A DNA stretch of 60,850 nt from Marinibactrum halimedae (GTDB lineage Bacteria; Pseudomonadota; Gammaproteobacteria; Pseudomonadales; Cellvibrionaceae): positions 1 through 60,850 of the forward strand of contig NZ_JAJQVM010000034.1 in the NCBI RefSeq assembly GCF_021234875.1, written 5' to 3'. Position numbers and translations under genes: made by a program. The notes beneath the pieces are model-generated. The model made no database searches. It was not told the origin of the DNA and saw nothing but the letters and a program-made list of their open reading frames with translations. Each line of letters begins with the position of its first letter. Within the stretch, counting starts at the first letter, position 1. Shown here piece by piece: positions 7,123 to 16,030 of the stretch.

Positions 7123-9093
7123 ATGGACATGTATCGACACATAACACTTATTGCAGTATTTATTTTCTGCTTTGCGAATACCAATGTATTCGCTAAAGAG
7201 CTATGGCGCGTTAATCTGGGTGGTGAAATTAAGTGGCATCAGGTCACGGAGATTGGTGATCTTATTGCCTCTACGAATGCGGGGCTGGTAAGAATTGACC
7301 AAAATACTGGCCAAATTGCCTGGCGATTAAAACAGCTTGCGAACCTAGACCGAAATGCCCTTCTGCAAATTGAAGGCTCTCCCTTTTATGGTATTCAGGC
7401 AAACAATCAGTTTTACATGGTAGACCCATTCAGTGGAGAAGTGCTTTTTGACTCGACTGATGTCGACATTCAAGGCATTGATCATACCTATTTTGTTTAT
7501 GATCAGGGTACGGTTCTTTTAAGTGGGCAAAGTCGTTATTCAAATCAAACCTCAATTGTGTTGGTCGAACTTAACTCTGGGAAAGTGTTGTGGCAAAAGA
7601 CGGTTGACTATAAAAAAATAGTCAATGTTGTCAGCATGGACTCTGATCATATGATGGTCTTGAGCTTACTTAAATATTATAAAGTCCGAAAAAAGGATGG
7701 CGGCGTGGTATGGGAAAAGCTGACCGAGCCCTCTCTAGGTGCTGTGATGAATGGGCCGATGAAAGAGCTGTTGGGCAACTATATCGAAGACACCTTTGCA
7801 GATGTTGATTTCGACATGCAGTCTGTTTGGTCTTATGATCAATCTAAACTCATTATGTTGATCGATAAATCGGAATCGTCTGCAACCGGTGCGGTTGCCT
7901 TTGATCCAAATACGGGTGAAATAGTATGGGAGACAGACTATCCGTATTACATAGGGAAAATTTTACCTCTTAAATCGGGCCTTTTATTAATGTCCGAAAG
8001 GGCACCAAATGGCCCCGCTAAAACCAATATTCTGGGTTTTAAAGTCAACCTTATCGATTATCAAACCGGCAAAGGAATGCTAGGGAAAAAAGGCAAAGGG
8101 CTGCGGATTAAAGGGGGTGAAGTTGATTACAAGATGACTTCTAAAGGTATGTTGATTGCCGTAAAAAACCCCAAAAAAAGCTTTATTTATGAATTAGACT
8201 TTGCGACAGGCGCTTTTACCACAAAGAAACCCGCCAAAGTTAAAGGTTACATACAGTCTTTATTTGAAACCGACAAGGGCCTATTTTGCGTTACCAGTAA
8301 AGGCGTGAATGTGTTAGACGCTTCCTCTGGAAAATGGAAAATCACCAAAGATATCAAAGCCAATGTCGACTTGGCACAACAGAAAGGAAAGCTGATTTAT
8401 ACCGTTGGAAAGGAAGGGAAAAACCAAGTTGTTAATGTGGTTAATTCTGACTCCAATCAAGTATCGCAATTTAATAAAGCGCCTCTGGCTTTCCAAAAAG
8501 AAACGCCGGAAAGCTTAGAATTGTTGGATGACGGCCTCTTTATTTCATCTTCACAAAATATTGCCAAATACGATTTCAGTGGCAATCTTCAATTTCAAAA
8601 ATATTTCCCAGAACCTAAAGAGCGTGGCTACTCTAAAGCCTTGGTTTTTGGTCAGGCGTTGGCCTTTACTGCACTGGCAGCTGGGTCATTCGACTCCGCT
8701 AAAAGTGCCGCAAAGGATCGAAATGAAACTGACAATGGGGAGTACGTGAAGAATATGGTTGATCTAGGTTTGGAGTCTTATGGCATTGCTAGCCAAGCCT
8801 TTCAACATCTTTTAGCGCGTTACAAAGCCAGTACGTCTTATCGGGATTTTATGCTTATTTTGACGCTGGAAGGCAAGCGAATGTTGCTGAAAAAAGTCAG
8901 TAAATCTACAGGTAAGGTATTAGGCGCATTGGATATGGGTGCCTTTGGCTTTAACGTATTAAAAGCACCGAACAAGAACTACTTGTTTTATGACACCAAT
9001 GAAGGACAGGTGCCCGCGTACGTTGCCGATCCTGTCACTCAGGCGATTTACGTAAGAACCGCCAATAGTGTATTGGCGGCACATTCTATTTAA
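7123..9093 (+). CDS. exported PQQ-type beta-propeller protein of unknown function
   Basis: 656 residues. The N-terminus is a signal peptide (ITLIAVFIFCFANTNVFAKE), so the protein is exported. The first 400 residues hold several outer-propeller blades of the BamB/PQQ kind: LVRIDQNTGQIAWRL, VELNSGKVLWQKTV, VRKKDGGVVWEKL, AFDPNTGEIVWETDY, VLDASSGKWKITKD. No PQQ-dehydrogenase catalytic motifs are seen, so a binding or scaffold role is more likely than catalysis. It sits just upstream of, and convergent with, the GH92 operon; the two ends overlap by 4 bp. Any link with glycan use is unproven. Confidence 0.7.
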   Translation: MDMYRHITLIAVFIFCFANTNVFAKELWRVNLGGEIKWHQVTEIGDLIASTNAGLVRIDQNTGQIAWRLKQLANLDRNALLQIEGSPFYGIQANNQFYMVDPFSGEVLFDSTDVDIQGIDHTYFVYDQGTVLLSGQSRYSNQTSIVLVELNSGKVLWQKTVDYKKIVNVVSMDSDHMMVLSLLKYYKVRKKDGGVVWEKLTEPSLGAVMNGPMKELLGNYIEDTFADVDFDMQSVWSYDQSKLIMLIDKSESSATGAVAFDPNTGEIVWETDYPYYIGKILPLKSGLLLMSERAPNGPAKTNILGFKVNLIDYQTGKGMLGKKGKGLRIKGGEVDYKMTSKGMLIAVKNPKKSFIYELDFATGAFTTKKPAKVKGYIQSLFETDKGLFCVTSKGVNVLDASSGKWKITKDIKANVDLAQQKGKLIYTVGKEGKNQVVNVVNSDSNQVSQFNKAPLAFQKETPESLELLDDGLFISSSQNIAKYDFSGNLQFQKYFPEPKERGYSKALVFGQALAFTALAAGSFDSAKSAAKDRNETDNGEYVKNMVDLGLESYGIASQAFQHLLARYKASTSYRDFMLILTLEGKRMLLKKVSKSTGKVLGALDMGAFGFNVLKAPNKNYLFYDTNEGQVPAYVADPVTQAIYVRTANSVLAAHSI

Positions 9094-11420
9094 CGATGAA
9101 TTTCTAACCTTCCCCCTTTTGTTAGCTCAAGGTGAGAAATAAAGGGGGTTTCTAGAGGCTTGCCATTGAAGGTGGCGCGAGTGTGAAGCTGTGAAGCATC
9201 GACTCTGTTGCTACTTATAATGGTGAGCTTTTTTCCTTCATAGTAGTTTTTATCCAGCGTCAGTGTGATTTTATCAAACGTTGGCGCGAATACGGCGTAA
9301 TCCATGTCGGCAGGTGAGACTGGATAAATGCCCATCATACTGAAGACTAACCAAGCGGATAAGGTGCCGGTGTCATCGTTACCGGGTAATCCGCCGGGTG
9401 TATTATGAAAGTGTTCTTCAATTAATGCCTTCACATGCTCAGAAGTTTTCGATTGATGCGCATTGGTATAGTTAAAGAGAAACGGATAGGTAATGTCCGG
9501 CTCGTTAGCCATATCAAAATTATCGGTGGTAAAGGTTTTACTTAACTCCGTTTCAAACTCATTTTCCCCACCCAGTAGTACCATTAGCCCCGGCATATCG
9601 TGAGGCACATAAAAACGATAATTCCATGCATTACCCTCAATATAGCCCGGCGCGGGTTCAAAATTTCGGCCTAATTCTGGGTCGTAAGGGGTTAACCACT
9701 GCCCTTTTCGATCTTTCGGGCGCAACATTTTGGTAGTGGGGTCATACAGTTTTTTGTAGCCTTGGGCACGAGCAAGGTAACGCTCTGCATCTTGCTCTTT
9801 ACCCAGCGCGCTGGCCAATTGCCCAAGGGAGAAATCCGCCAGAAAATATTCCAAGCTGGTAGACACACTGCCATCGTAAGGGCCTTCGTCGTCTACAGGC
9901 ACATAACCGAGCTTGAGATAATCGTTGTTTTCAGGGCGCAGAGGGTTTTCAAGAATGGTATCGGCGGATTTAGTCATTGCCTCATAGGCTGTAGCCACAT
10001 CAAAGTCTTGAATACCACGCAGATAGGTATCGGCAATGACCGGTGTGGCAGGGTCGCCGACCATAACCTGCGTTTCCATGCCGTACAATTCCCATTTCGG
10101 TAGCCATCCGCTTTCTTTGTACATACCCACCATGGTATTGACCATTTCAGACTGCAAATCTGGGTAGATGAGGCTTAATAATGGGTGAACATTGCGGTTG
10201 GTATCCCAGAGAGAAAAGACGGAATAGCGATTTTGATCTTTGGTGGTTTGACCAACACCGTATCGGCCCATTAAGGGGTATTGCCCATTCACATCTTGAA
10301 TAATATTGGGGTGAATTAAGGTGTGATACAGCCCGGTATAAAATAAGGTTTTGTCTTCGTCTTTACCGCTGACGTTAATTTTTTCCAGCTTTTCCTGCCA
10401 CGCTTTTCGAGCTTTTTTACGGGTGGATTCAAAGGCAAAGCGTGGCTGTTCTTTTTCTAGGTTTTCTCGGGCGTTATCGATACTGACGAACGATAGCCCT
10501 ACTTTGATTTGCACTTGTTCTTGATCTTTCAAATCAAAACTAAAATACGCGCCGATGTCGTCACCGGCCATGGTGTGTTGGTAGTTAGGGTATGGCTTAA
10601 CGGTATTGTTGTACCCAATCCACTCCCCCTCAACCCCTTTATACGCCGGGGCTTGTTTAAAAACACCAAAGCGTTTAGCGGGTTTGCTGAGTTTTGCCAC
10701 AAAGTAAACGGGCCGAACATCATCGGCGTTGTAACAAAAGGTGCCCAGCGTTCGCATACCTTCGATTTCTTGGTTAGAAACCACTTTTACGCTGGCGCCC
10801 TGCTCGTTCGATAACCCTAACCCGAGGTTCACGATAATGTGAGACTCCCCTTTTGGGTAGGTAAAACGGCTTAAACCGGTTCTGAGAGTACTCGTGACTT
10901 CGGTTTGAATGTCGTAGTCATTAAGAATGGTGGAATAGTATCCCGGCGTGGCGATCTCGTTCGAATAAGTAGAACCGTAATATTCCGGGTTTAGCTCTAG
11001 TTTTCCTGTGGTGGGCATAACGTTGATAACGCCGGCTTCTGGGCATCCTACACCGCTTAAATTTAAATGGGTGAAACCGGTGAGAAATTGATTTTCGTGA
11101 ATATAGACGCGGGAATTCCAAGCGGCATCTTTCTCAAATTTATTCAGTTTCCCTTCTTCAAAAGCCACATTAAATGGCGCTACGGAAGCTAAACCATGAG
11201 GGTATTGTGCACCGGGGTGCGTTGCGCCAAAATTGGAGGTGCCAATAAATGGGTTAACGTAATCCACTTCCTCTTTCGCGATTGAAAATGAAGCACTAAC
11301 CAAGAAAAAAAAGCCGAACACCACCGCCATCAGTGTTGAAAAAACGTCGTCATTTCTTGGCGCGCGTCCGTCTAAAGCGAGATATTTTATTGTTAATCCA
11401 ACATGATTATTGTGCATCAT
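9090..11420 (-). CDS. GH92 exo-alpha-mannosidase (first of four)
   Basis: 776 residues. GH92 enzymes are calcium-dependent inverting exo-alpha-mannosidases with an N-terminal beta-sandwich and an (alpha/alpha)6 barrel. Seen here: DYVNPFIGTSNFGATHPGAQ at the start of the domain, SVFSLWDTNRNVHPL, YIEGNAWNYRFYVPHD (its glutamate sits where the family's catalytic acid is expected) and GLPGNDDTGTLSAWLVFSMMG. A membrane-type leader (VVFGFFFLVSASFSIAKE) suggests export, without a lipobox cysteine. The block equivalent to GNEPSHHVPYLY is changed to ANEPDITYPFLF, so its linkage preference probably differs from the HH-type paralogues. Its start overlaps the preceding gene by 14 bp. A later ATG at 11330 is also possible. 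Confidence 0.9.
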   Translation of the reverse strand: MMHNNHVGLTIKYLALDGRAPRNDDVFSTLMAVVFGFFFLVSASFSIAKEEVDYVNPFIGTSNFGATHPGAQYPHGLASVAPFNVAFEEGKLNKFEKDAAWNSRVYIHENQFLTGFTHLNLSGVGCPEAGVINVMPTTGKLELNPEYYGSTYSNEIATPGYYSTILNDYDIQTEVTSTLRTGLSRFTYPKGESHIIVNLGLGLSNEQGASVKVVSNQEIEGMRTLGTFCYNADDVRPVYFVAKLSKPAKRFGVFKQAPAYKGVEGEWIGYNNTVKPYPNYQHTMAGDDIGAYFSFDLKDQEQVQIKVGLSFVSIDNARENLEKEQPRFAFESTRKKARKAWQEKLEKINVSGKDEDKTLFYTGLYHTLIHPNIIQDVNGQYPLMGRYGVGQTTKDQNRYSVFSLWDTNRNVHPLLSLIYPDLQSEMVNTMVGMYKESGWLPKWELYGMETQVMVGDPATPVIADTYLRGIQDFDVATAYEAMTKSADTILENPLRPENNDYLKLGYVPVDDEGPYDGSVSTSLEYFLADFSLGQLASALGKEQDAERYLARAQGYKKLYDPTTKMLRPKDRKGQWLTPYDPELGRNFEPAPGYIEGNAWNYRFYVPHDMPGLMVLLGGENEFETELSKTFTTDNFDMANEPDITYPFLFNYTNAHQSKTSEHVKALIEEHFHNTPGGLPGNDDTGTLSAWLVFSMMGIYPVSPADMDYAVFAPTFDKITLTLDKNYYEGKKLTIISSNRVDASQLHTRATFNGKPLETPFISHLELTKGGRLEIHR

Positions 11421-13686
11421 AAGGGGTTTCGCTCATTGTAAAGACCAGTTCTCCACCCGCGAGAATCTCCGAGTGTTTCAATGAAAAGTCCGAGATGACC
11501 TTTCCATTTAACGTTACCTGTTTTACATACACATGGGTTGAAGATTGATTTTTTGTTTTGATTGAGAAGGTGCTGCCGTTTTCGAGCATGATTGTGGCGG
11601 AATCCACCTCCGGGCTGCCTAAACTGTACACTCCGGCCACCGGGTCTACGGGATAAAAACCCAAGGCACTGAACAAATACCACGCGGACATTTGGCCGGC
11701 GTCTTCATTACCCGCTAGGCCATCCGGTTTGGTGGTGTAAAGCTCATCCATAATTCGCCGCACTAAGGCTTGAGTCTTATGGGGTTGATTCACATAATTG
11801 TACAAATAAGGCACATGATGGCTGGGTTCGTTGCCGTGAACGTATTGACCAATAAATCCCGAAATCCACTCCGGTAATTCATCCACGGCCTGCTCTGTGG
11901 TGAACATGGCATCCAGTTTTTTTGAAAACTCGTCTTCGCCCCCCATTAGTTTGATTAACCCTGCAATATCTTGCGGGACGAAAAACGTGTACTGCCAAGC
12001 ATTGGCTTCGCAATAATCTTCTGGGTGATATGCGGTGGGAATAAACGGTTCACGGAAATCACCACTTTCACTTTTCGCACGCATAAAACCGGTGATGGGG
12101 TCAAAGTGATGCTGATAATTTTGGGAGCGTTTAAGGTAAGTTTGGTAAATATCGTCTTCCCCTAACACCTTGGCTAATTGCGCAATAGCCCAGTCATCGT
12201 AGGCGTATTCCAGTGTGAGAGAAACATTCCAAGACTTCTCCTCGTAAGGTACATAGCCTTTGTTTTGATACGAATGAATACCAAAGTCTTTTTGAGTGGC
12301 GCTGTCAATGGCCGCTGCCAATAACGCCTTACCATCAATGGGCAACAAGCCTTTCAAATAGGCATCCACCAACACTGGTACAGAGTGATAGCCCATCATC
12401 ATATCGGTTTCATTTCCCTGAAAAATCCAAACAGGCAATCGGCCAAACACCGTGTAATGGCTATAGATGGAGTGCATCATTTCCGTAGTGCGCTTTTCAT
12501 CAATAATGGTCTTCCATGGGTGCAGCGCACGGAAAGTGTCCCAAAGGGAAAAGAAATCGTAACGAGGAACCACCTCACCACTTTTTAACGTTGAGGTGTG
12601 ATTGTTGCCATCGGGGCCTTTGTACTGTCCATTCACATCCGAATAGATTCGAGGCGCCAACGACGCATGATACATAGCCGTATAAAACTGGGTCAGGTTA
12701 TCGCTGCTGGCCTGTACTTTGACTTTACTGAGTTCTTCACGCCATTGAAATTGCGCCAGCTTTTTTACTTGTTCAAAAGAGCGATTGGGCACTTCGGCGT
12801 TTAAGTTTGCTTTCGCATTTTGAGTGCTAACGGAACTCAGTGCGGTGCGGACGGTAACCTCTCGGTTATCCGAAAGATCGAACTCAAATTCTCCCACAAG
12901 GTTCTTGCCAGTGAAGACAGATTCTGCCTCGAAAACGGACATTTCTGACATCGAAGCTTCGCTACCATCAAATATCGAGAGTGTTTTAAACGGATGGGAA
13001 AAGGTGGTGTAAAAATACACGCGCTGGTCTTTCGCCCAGCCGGTGGATTTTCGATAACCGGCAATGGTGTAATCATCAATCACAACTAAGTGGGCATTGA
13101 TGGTGCTGTCCCAATTACGGCTGTAACCCAAATCTAAACGCACGATGCCCGTCGCATGATCGTCCGGGTAATGGTATTTTTGAAAGCCGGTTCTTACCCC
13201 TGCCGTGAGTTCCACATTAATATCATAGTCAGACAAGTGGACTTGGTAATATCCCGGGGAGGCCGATTCGTTGTCATGAGAAAATCGTGACACTATCGTC
13301 CCCGCTTCCGGCCCGCCTTCCGTCACTTGGCGCTCATAGGGGCGAGTTAACGGCATAAAAGAAATATCGTATAAGTCCCCCGCCCCGGTGCCAGACAGAT
13401 GCGTATGACTAAAGCCCGCAATAATATTGTCTGGGTAAAAGTACCCGGCAATCCAATCCCAGCCACTGCGGCCATTATCGGGGCTAAGTTGCACCATCCC
13501 ATGGGGAACGGTGGCACCAGGGAAAGTTTTTCCTTTGCCATCAGTGCCAATAAAAGGGTCGACATATTGAGTGGGGTCGAATTGCGTTGGCTTCACGGTG
13601 GACGTGGTTTCGGTACAACCACCTAATACACAAATGCTTGCCGCAATCAGTAAACTTCTAACGAACACTCGCTCCGCCTTATTCAA
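11407..13686 (-). CDS. GH92 exo-alpha-mannosidase lipoprotein (second of four)
   Basis: 759 residues with a lipoprotein signal (LLIAASICVLGGC). Family motifs: QYVDPFIGTDGKGKTFPGA, FFSLWDTFRALHPW, WIFQGNETDMMMGYHSVPV, YCEANAWQYTFFVPQD with the expected catalytic glutamate, GNEPSHHVPYLYNY, and GLAGNEDAGQMSAWYLFSALG. The His-His pair in GNEPSHH is the pattern I associate with alpha-1,2-active GH92 enzymes (inference). It would remove terminal mannose from high-mannose N-glycans at the cell envelope. It lies 44 bp after the AGE-family gene in the same operon, and its 3' end overlaps the next GH92 gene. Confidence 0.93.
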   Translation of the reverse strand: MNKAERVFVRSLLIAASICVLGGCTETTSTVKPTQFDPTQYVDPFIGTDGKGKTFPGATVPHGMVQLSPDNGRSGWDWIAGYFYPDNIIAGFSHTHLSGTGAGDLYDISFMPLTRPYERQVTEGGPEAGTIVSRFSHDNESASPGYYQVHLSDYDINVELTAGVRTGFQKYHYPDDHATGIVRLDLGYSRNWDSTINAHLVVIDDYTIAGYRKSTGWAKDQRVYFYTTFSHPFKTLSIFDGSEASMSEMSVFEAESVFTGKNLVGEFEFDLSDNREVTVRTALSSVSTQNAKANLNAEVPNRSFEQVKKLAQFQWREELSKVKVQASSDNLTQFYTAMYHASLAPRIYSDVNGQYKGPDGNNHTSTLKSGEVVPRYDFFSLWDTFRALHPWKTIIDEKRTTEMMHSIYSHYTVFGRLPVWIFQGNETDMMMGYHSVPVLVDAYLKGLLPIDGKALLAAAIDSATQKDFGIHSYQNKGYVPYEEKSWNVSLTLEYAYDDWAIAQLAKVLGEDDIYQTYLKRSQNYQHHFDPITGFMRAKSESGDFREPFIPTAYHPEDYCEANAWQYTFFVPQDIAGLIKLMGGEDEFSKKLDAMFTTEQAVDELPEWISGFIGQYVHGNEPSHHVPYLYNYVNQPHKTQALVRRIMDELYTTKPDGLAGNEDAGQMSAWYLFSALGFYPVDPVAGVYSLGSPEVDSATIMLENGSTFSIKTKNQSSTHVYVKQVTLNGKVISDFSLKHSEILAGGELVFTMSETPYDAQ

Positions 13687-13730
13687 TACCAGTGATAATG
13701 ATGGTTCTTAGCCGTGTGATTTTTATAAAA

Positions 13731-14945
13731 TCACACCAATTTAGGGTGCTTTAGCACACGCAGAACTTCATAGCACGCGCCCAATGTGTGGTAGTCACAT
13801 TTGGCACCGGCTGCGCTTTTCTCATTACTCATTTTTTCGTTGTTTCTGCGTAACACTCGATACCATGCACCATGGTCATGATCGACAAAGTGATCCCAGC
13901 TGTATTGCCATAAAGCATTGTAATATTCACGATAAATTTCATCGCCAGTTACGTCGTACAGCATGGCGGCAGCCGCAAAGCTTTCTGCCTGAACCCAGAA
14001 GTATTTGTCGTCATCACACCACTTACCCTCCGGATCAAAACCGTAGATCAGCCCACCACATTCTTCATCCCATGCGGTTTTATAAGCCGCATCAAATAAA
14101 TGTTTGGCTTGGTCGACCCATTTTTGATTTGGGGAATGACGGTGCAAAATTAACAACAGCTTCGTCCATTCGGTTTGATGACCGGGTTGAAAACCCCATG
14201 GGCGATAAAGGTTTTTGGGGTCGTCTCGGTTGTAATCCCAGTCTGGCTGAAAATCACTTTGATAGTGTTCCCAGATAAGATTGTCCGTGAGTTTTGCTTG
14301 GCGAAAGGCAATATTTTCAGCCAGTTGTTCTGCACGCTGTAAAAAAAGAGGCTCCGAAGAAGCCTCGTAAGCCGCGAGCATCGCTTCGCATAAATGCATG
14401 TTGGAATTCTGGCCACGGTAATCACTCAGCTTACCTTCTGGGCTGATTTCATCCGCATAGAGACCAAAGTCGTTTTGCCAAAAACGCGCTTCCAATAATT
14501 CATAAACCTTAAGCAGTGGCTCATTGGTGGTGACAATACCGGCCTTTCGCGCCGCAGCGTAGGCTAACAGCACAAATGCATAGCCATACGCCTGTTGCGT
14601 CATGTCTTCCGGTTGATTATTTCTGAGCGTCCACGCATAGGTGCTTGTTTCAGGCTGCCAATGGGTTTGCTCAATAAACGCCAAACCATGACGGGCAATC
14701 TCTAAATAGTTTGCGTTGTCATAAATCATGGCGGCCGTTGCGTAATTCACCACAATTCGAGTACTGCTCACCAACTGCTTAAAATCGCTGTCAAAAACCG
14801 TACCGTCGTCGTAATAATTTTGGTGATAACCACCACTGTTATCGACTACCCGTGAGGTATAAAAGTCTAAAATGCTGTCGCAATGCTCTACTAGAAAAGC
14901 ATCGCTGAAAAAAGCGTTGCCTGAAGAGTTAATTGAAGAATTCAT
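13731..14945 (-). CDS. AGE-family sugar isomerase, probable mannose isomerase
   Basis: 404 residues of the N-acylglucosamine 2-epimerase (AGE) superfamily, an (alpha/alpha)6-barrel. Visible blocks are GGYHQNYYDDG, RIVVNYATAAM, the conserved RGQNSNMHLCEAMLAAYEAS, RPWGFQPGHQTEWTKLLLIL, YFWVQAESFAAAAML and DHGAWYRVLRRNN. The histidines in NMHLCE and GHQTEW match the usual catalytic histidines. AGE proteins interconvert mannose and fructose, GlcNAc and ManNAc, or glucose and mannose epimers. Between GH92 mannosidases and a fructokinase-like kinase, mannose to fructose is the best fit. No signal peptide. The start lies at the end of a repeated ribosome-site/ATG leader. Confidence 0.85.
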   Translation of the reverse strand: MNSSINSSGNAFFSDAFLVEHCDSILDFYTSRVVDNSGGYHQNYYDDGTVFDSDFKQLVSSTRIVVNYATAAMIYDNANYLEIARHGLAFIEQTHWQPETSTYAWTLRNNQPEDMTQQAYGYAFVLLAYAAARKAGIVTTNEPLLKVYELLEARFWQNDFGLYADEISPEGKLSDYRGQNSNMHLCEAMLAAYEASSEPLFLQRAEQLAENIAFRQAKLTDNLIWEHYQSDFQPDWDYNRDDPKNLYRPWGFQPGHQTEWTKLLLILHRHSPNQKWVDQAKHLFDAAYKTAWDEECGGLIYGFDPEGKWCDDDKYFWVQAESFAAAAMLYDVTGDEIYREYYNALWQYSWDHFVDHDHGAWYRVLRRNNEKMSNEKSAAGAKCDYHTLGACYEVLRVLKHPKLV

Positions 14946-14992
14946 GACGTGCTCCTATTCATAGCGGCTCCTATTCATGACGTGCTCTTATT
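14943..14992 (-). repeat. triplicated ribosome-site plus ATG leader of the isomerase gene
   Basis: Read on the minus strand, three tandem units of 16-17 bp each carry a purine-rich site and an ATG, with ATGs at 14978, 14962 and 14945. Two units share AATAGGAGC with CGTCATG or CGCTATG. Only the last ATG opens the isomerase. The first two begin peptides of 7 and 6 codons (MNRSRYE and MNRSTS), and the second stop (TGA) overlaps the isomerase ATG as ATGA. This arrangement could couple or buffer translation. Confidence 0.7.
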
Positions 14993-15004
14993 TATAACTT
15001 GCTC

Positions 15005-16027
15005 TTAAGAGGTTGAGCGCAATAGTTCATTCAACGGCGCGATTGCCTGCCCGTGTTGCTCCAAAGACTGTAACGTGGTGTTTTTGTCTGGTAGTGCGGG
15101 AAAAGCACCAGGCTTTGTTACCGCACAAGCACCACAATGGGCAGCAAAGTTGAGCAAAGTCTCAAGTTTCGAAGACGCCTCAAACAATTGGTCGTCTACT
15201 AAATATTCATCGTCGAGCTGACTTAGTGCGAATAAAAAGCCACCAATAAAGGCATCACCACCCGCAGTGGTATCGGCAACGGACACCTTCGGTGGAGACA
15301 ATTCACCACTGACTGAGCGGGTGTAATAACGCAATGTGTTTGGCCCATCAGTCACCAAAATCAATTTGCAGTCTTTTTCCAAACAGGCTTTTAGATAAGC
15401 CGGGTTATCGCCTTCGGCCAAATAATCCAACTCTTCTTTGGAGAATTTAATCAAGTGCGATTGCTCAACCAAATTATTGACACGAGCTACATTGGCCTCG
15501 CCTTCTGCCCATAAGTTATGGCGCAAATTCACATCAAAACTGATCAGCGCATTATGCTGCTTGGCTTTTTCCACCACATGCTGTGTGCATTCAGCAATGG
15601 CGGTATCGGTTAAGGTGTTACTGCAAAAATGGAGGATAGGACTATTTTCAAACCATTCGTCGCTCACTTGCGATTTTTCAAACAAAATGTCGGCTGTATT
15701 GTCCCGATGAAACGAGAAACTACGATCTCCGGTTTCATCCAGCATAACAAACGCCAATGCCGTTTTTGCGGTTGGGTGTTTTGACAAAAAACGGACATCC
15801 ACATGGTAACGTGCGAGTGCATCTGCCAAAAAATGACCAAAAGGATCATCGCCTACTTGACCAGCAAAGCACGCGTGCCCACCCAGCTTGGCCACGGCCA
15901 CAGCCGCGTTAGCAGGCGCACCGCCGGGGTATTGTCTAAACTCGTTAAGCGTAAGCGGCGCTTGGTCCATCTGATTAAATAATAAAAAATCAATTAGTGC
16001 TTCACCAAAGCAGATCACTGACTTCAT
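15005..16027 (-). CDS. PfkB-family sugar kinase, probable fructokinase
   Basis: 340 residues with the ribokinase/PfkB signatures: FGEALIDFL at the N-terminus, GGAPANAAVAVAKLGG (signature 1), SFDVNLRHNLW, and the catalytic DTTAGGDAFIGGFLFAL (signature 2, base aspartate in GGDAF). It would phosphorylate fructose made from mannose by the neighbouring isomerase, giving fructose 6-phosphate. It starts 3 bp after the MFS transporter stop, so the two are one transcript. Direct use of mannose cannot be excluded. Confidence 0.88.
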   Translation of the reverse strand: MKSVICFGEALIDFLLFNQMDQAPLTLNEFRQYPGGAPANAAVAVAKLGGHACFAGQVGDDPFGHFLADALARYHVDVRFLSKHPTAKTALAFVMLDETGDRSFSFHRDNTADILFEKSQVSDEWFENSPILHFCSNTLTDTAIAECTQHVVEKAKQHNALISFDVNLRHNLWAEGEANVARVNNLVEQSHLIKFSKEELDYLAEGDNPAYLKACLEKDCKLILVTDGPNTLRYYTRSVSGELSPPKVSVADTTAGGDAFIGGFLFALSQLDDEYLVDDQLFEASSKLETLLNFAAHCGACAVTKPGAFPALPDKNTTLQSLEQHGQAIAPLNELLRSTS

Positions 16028-16030
16028 AAC

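Noticed and set aside
13784-14278. 164-residue plus-strand ORF
   Set aside because: Antisense shadow of the AGE-family gene with unnatural composition.
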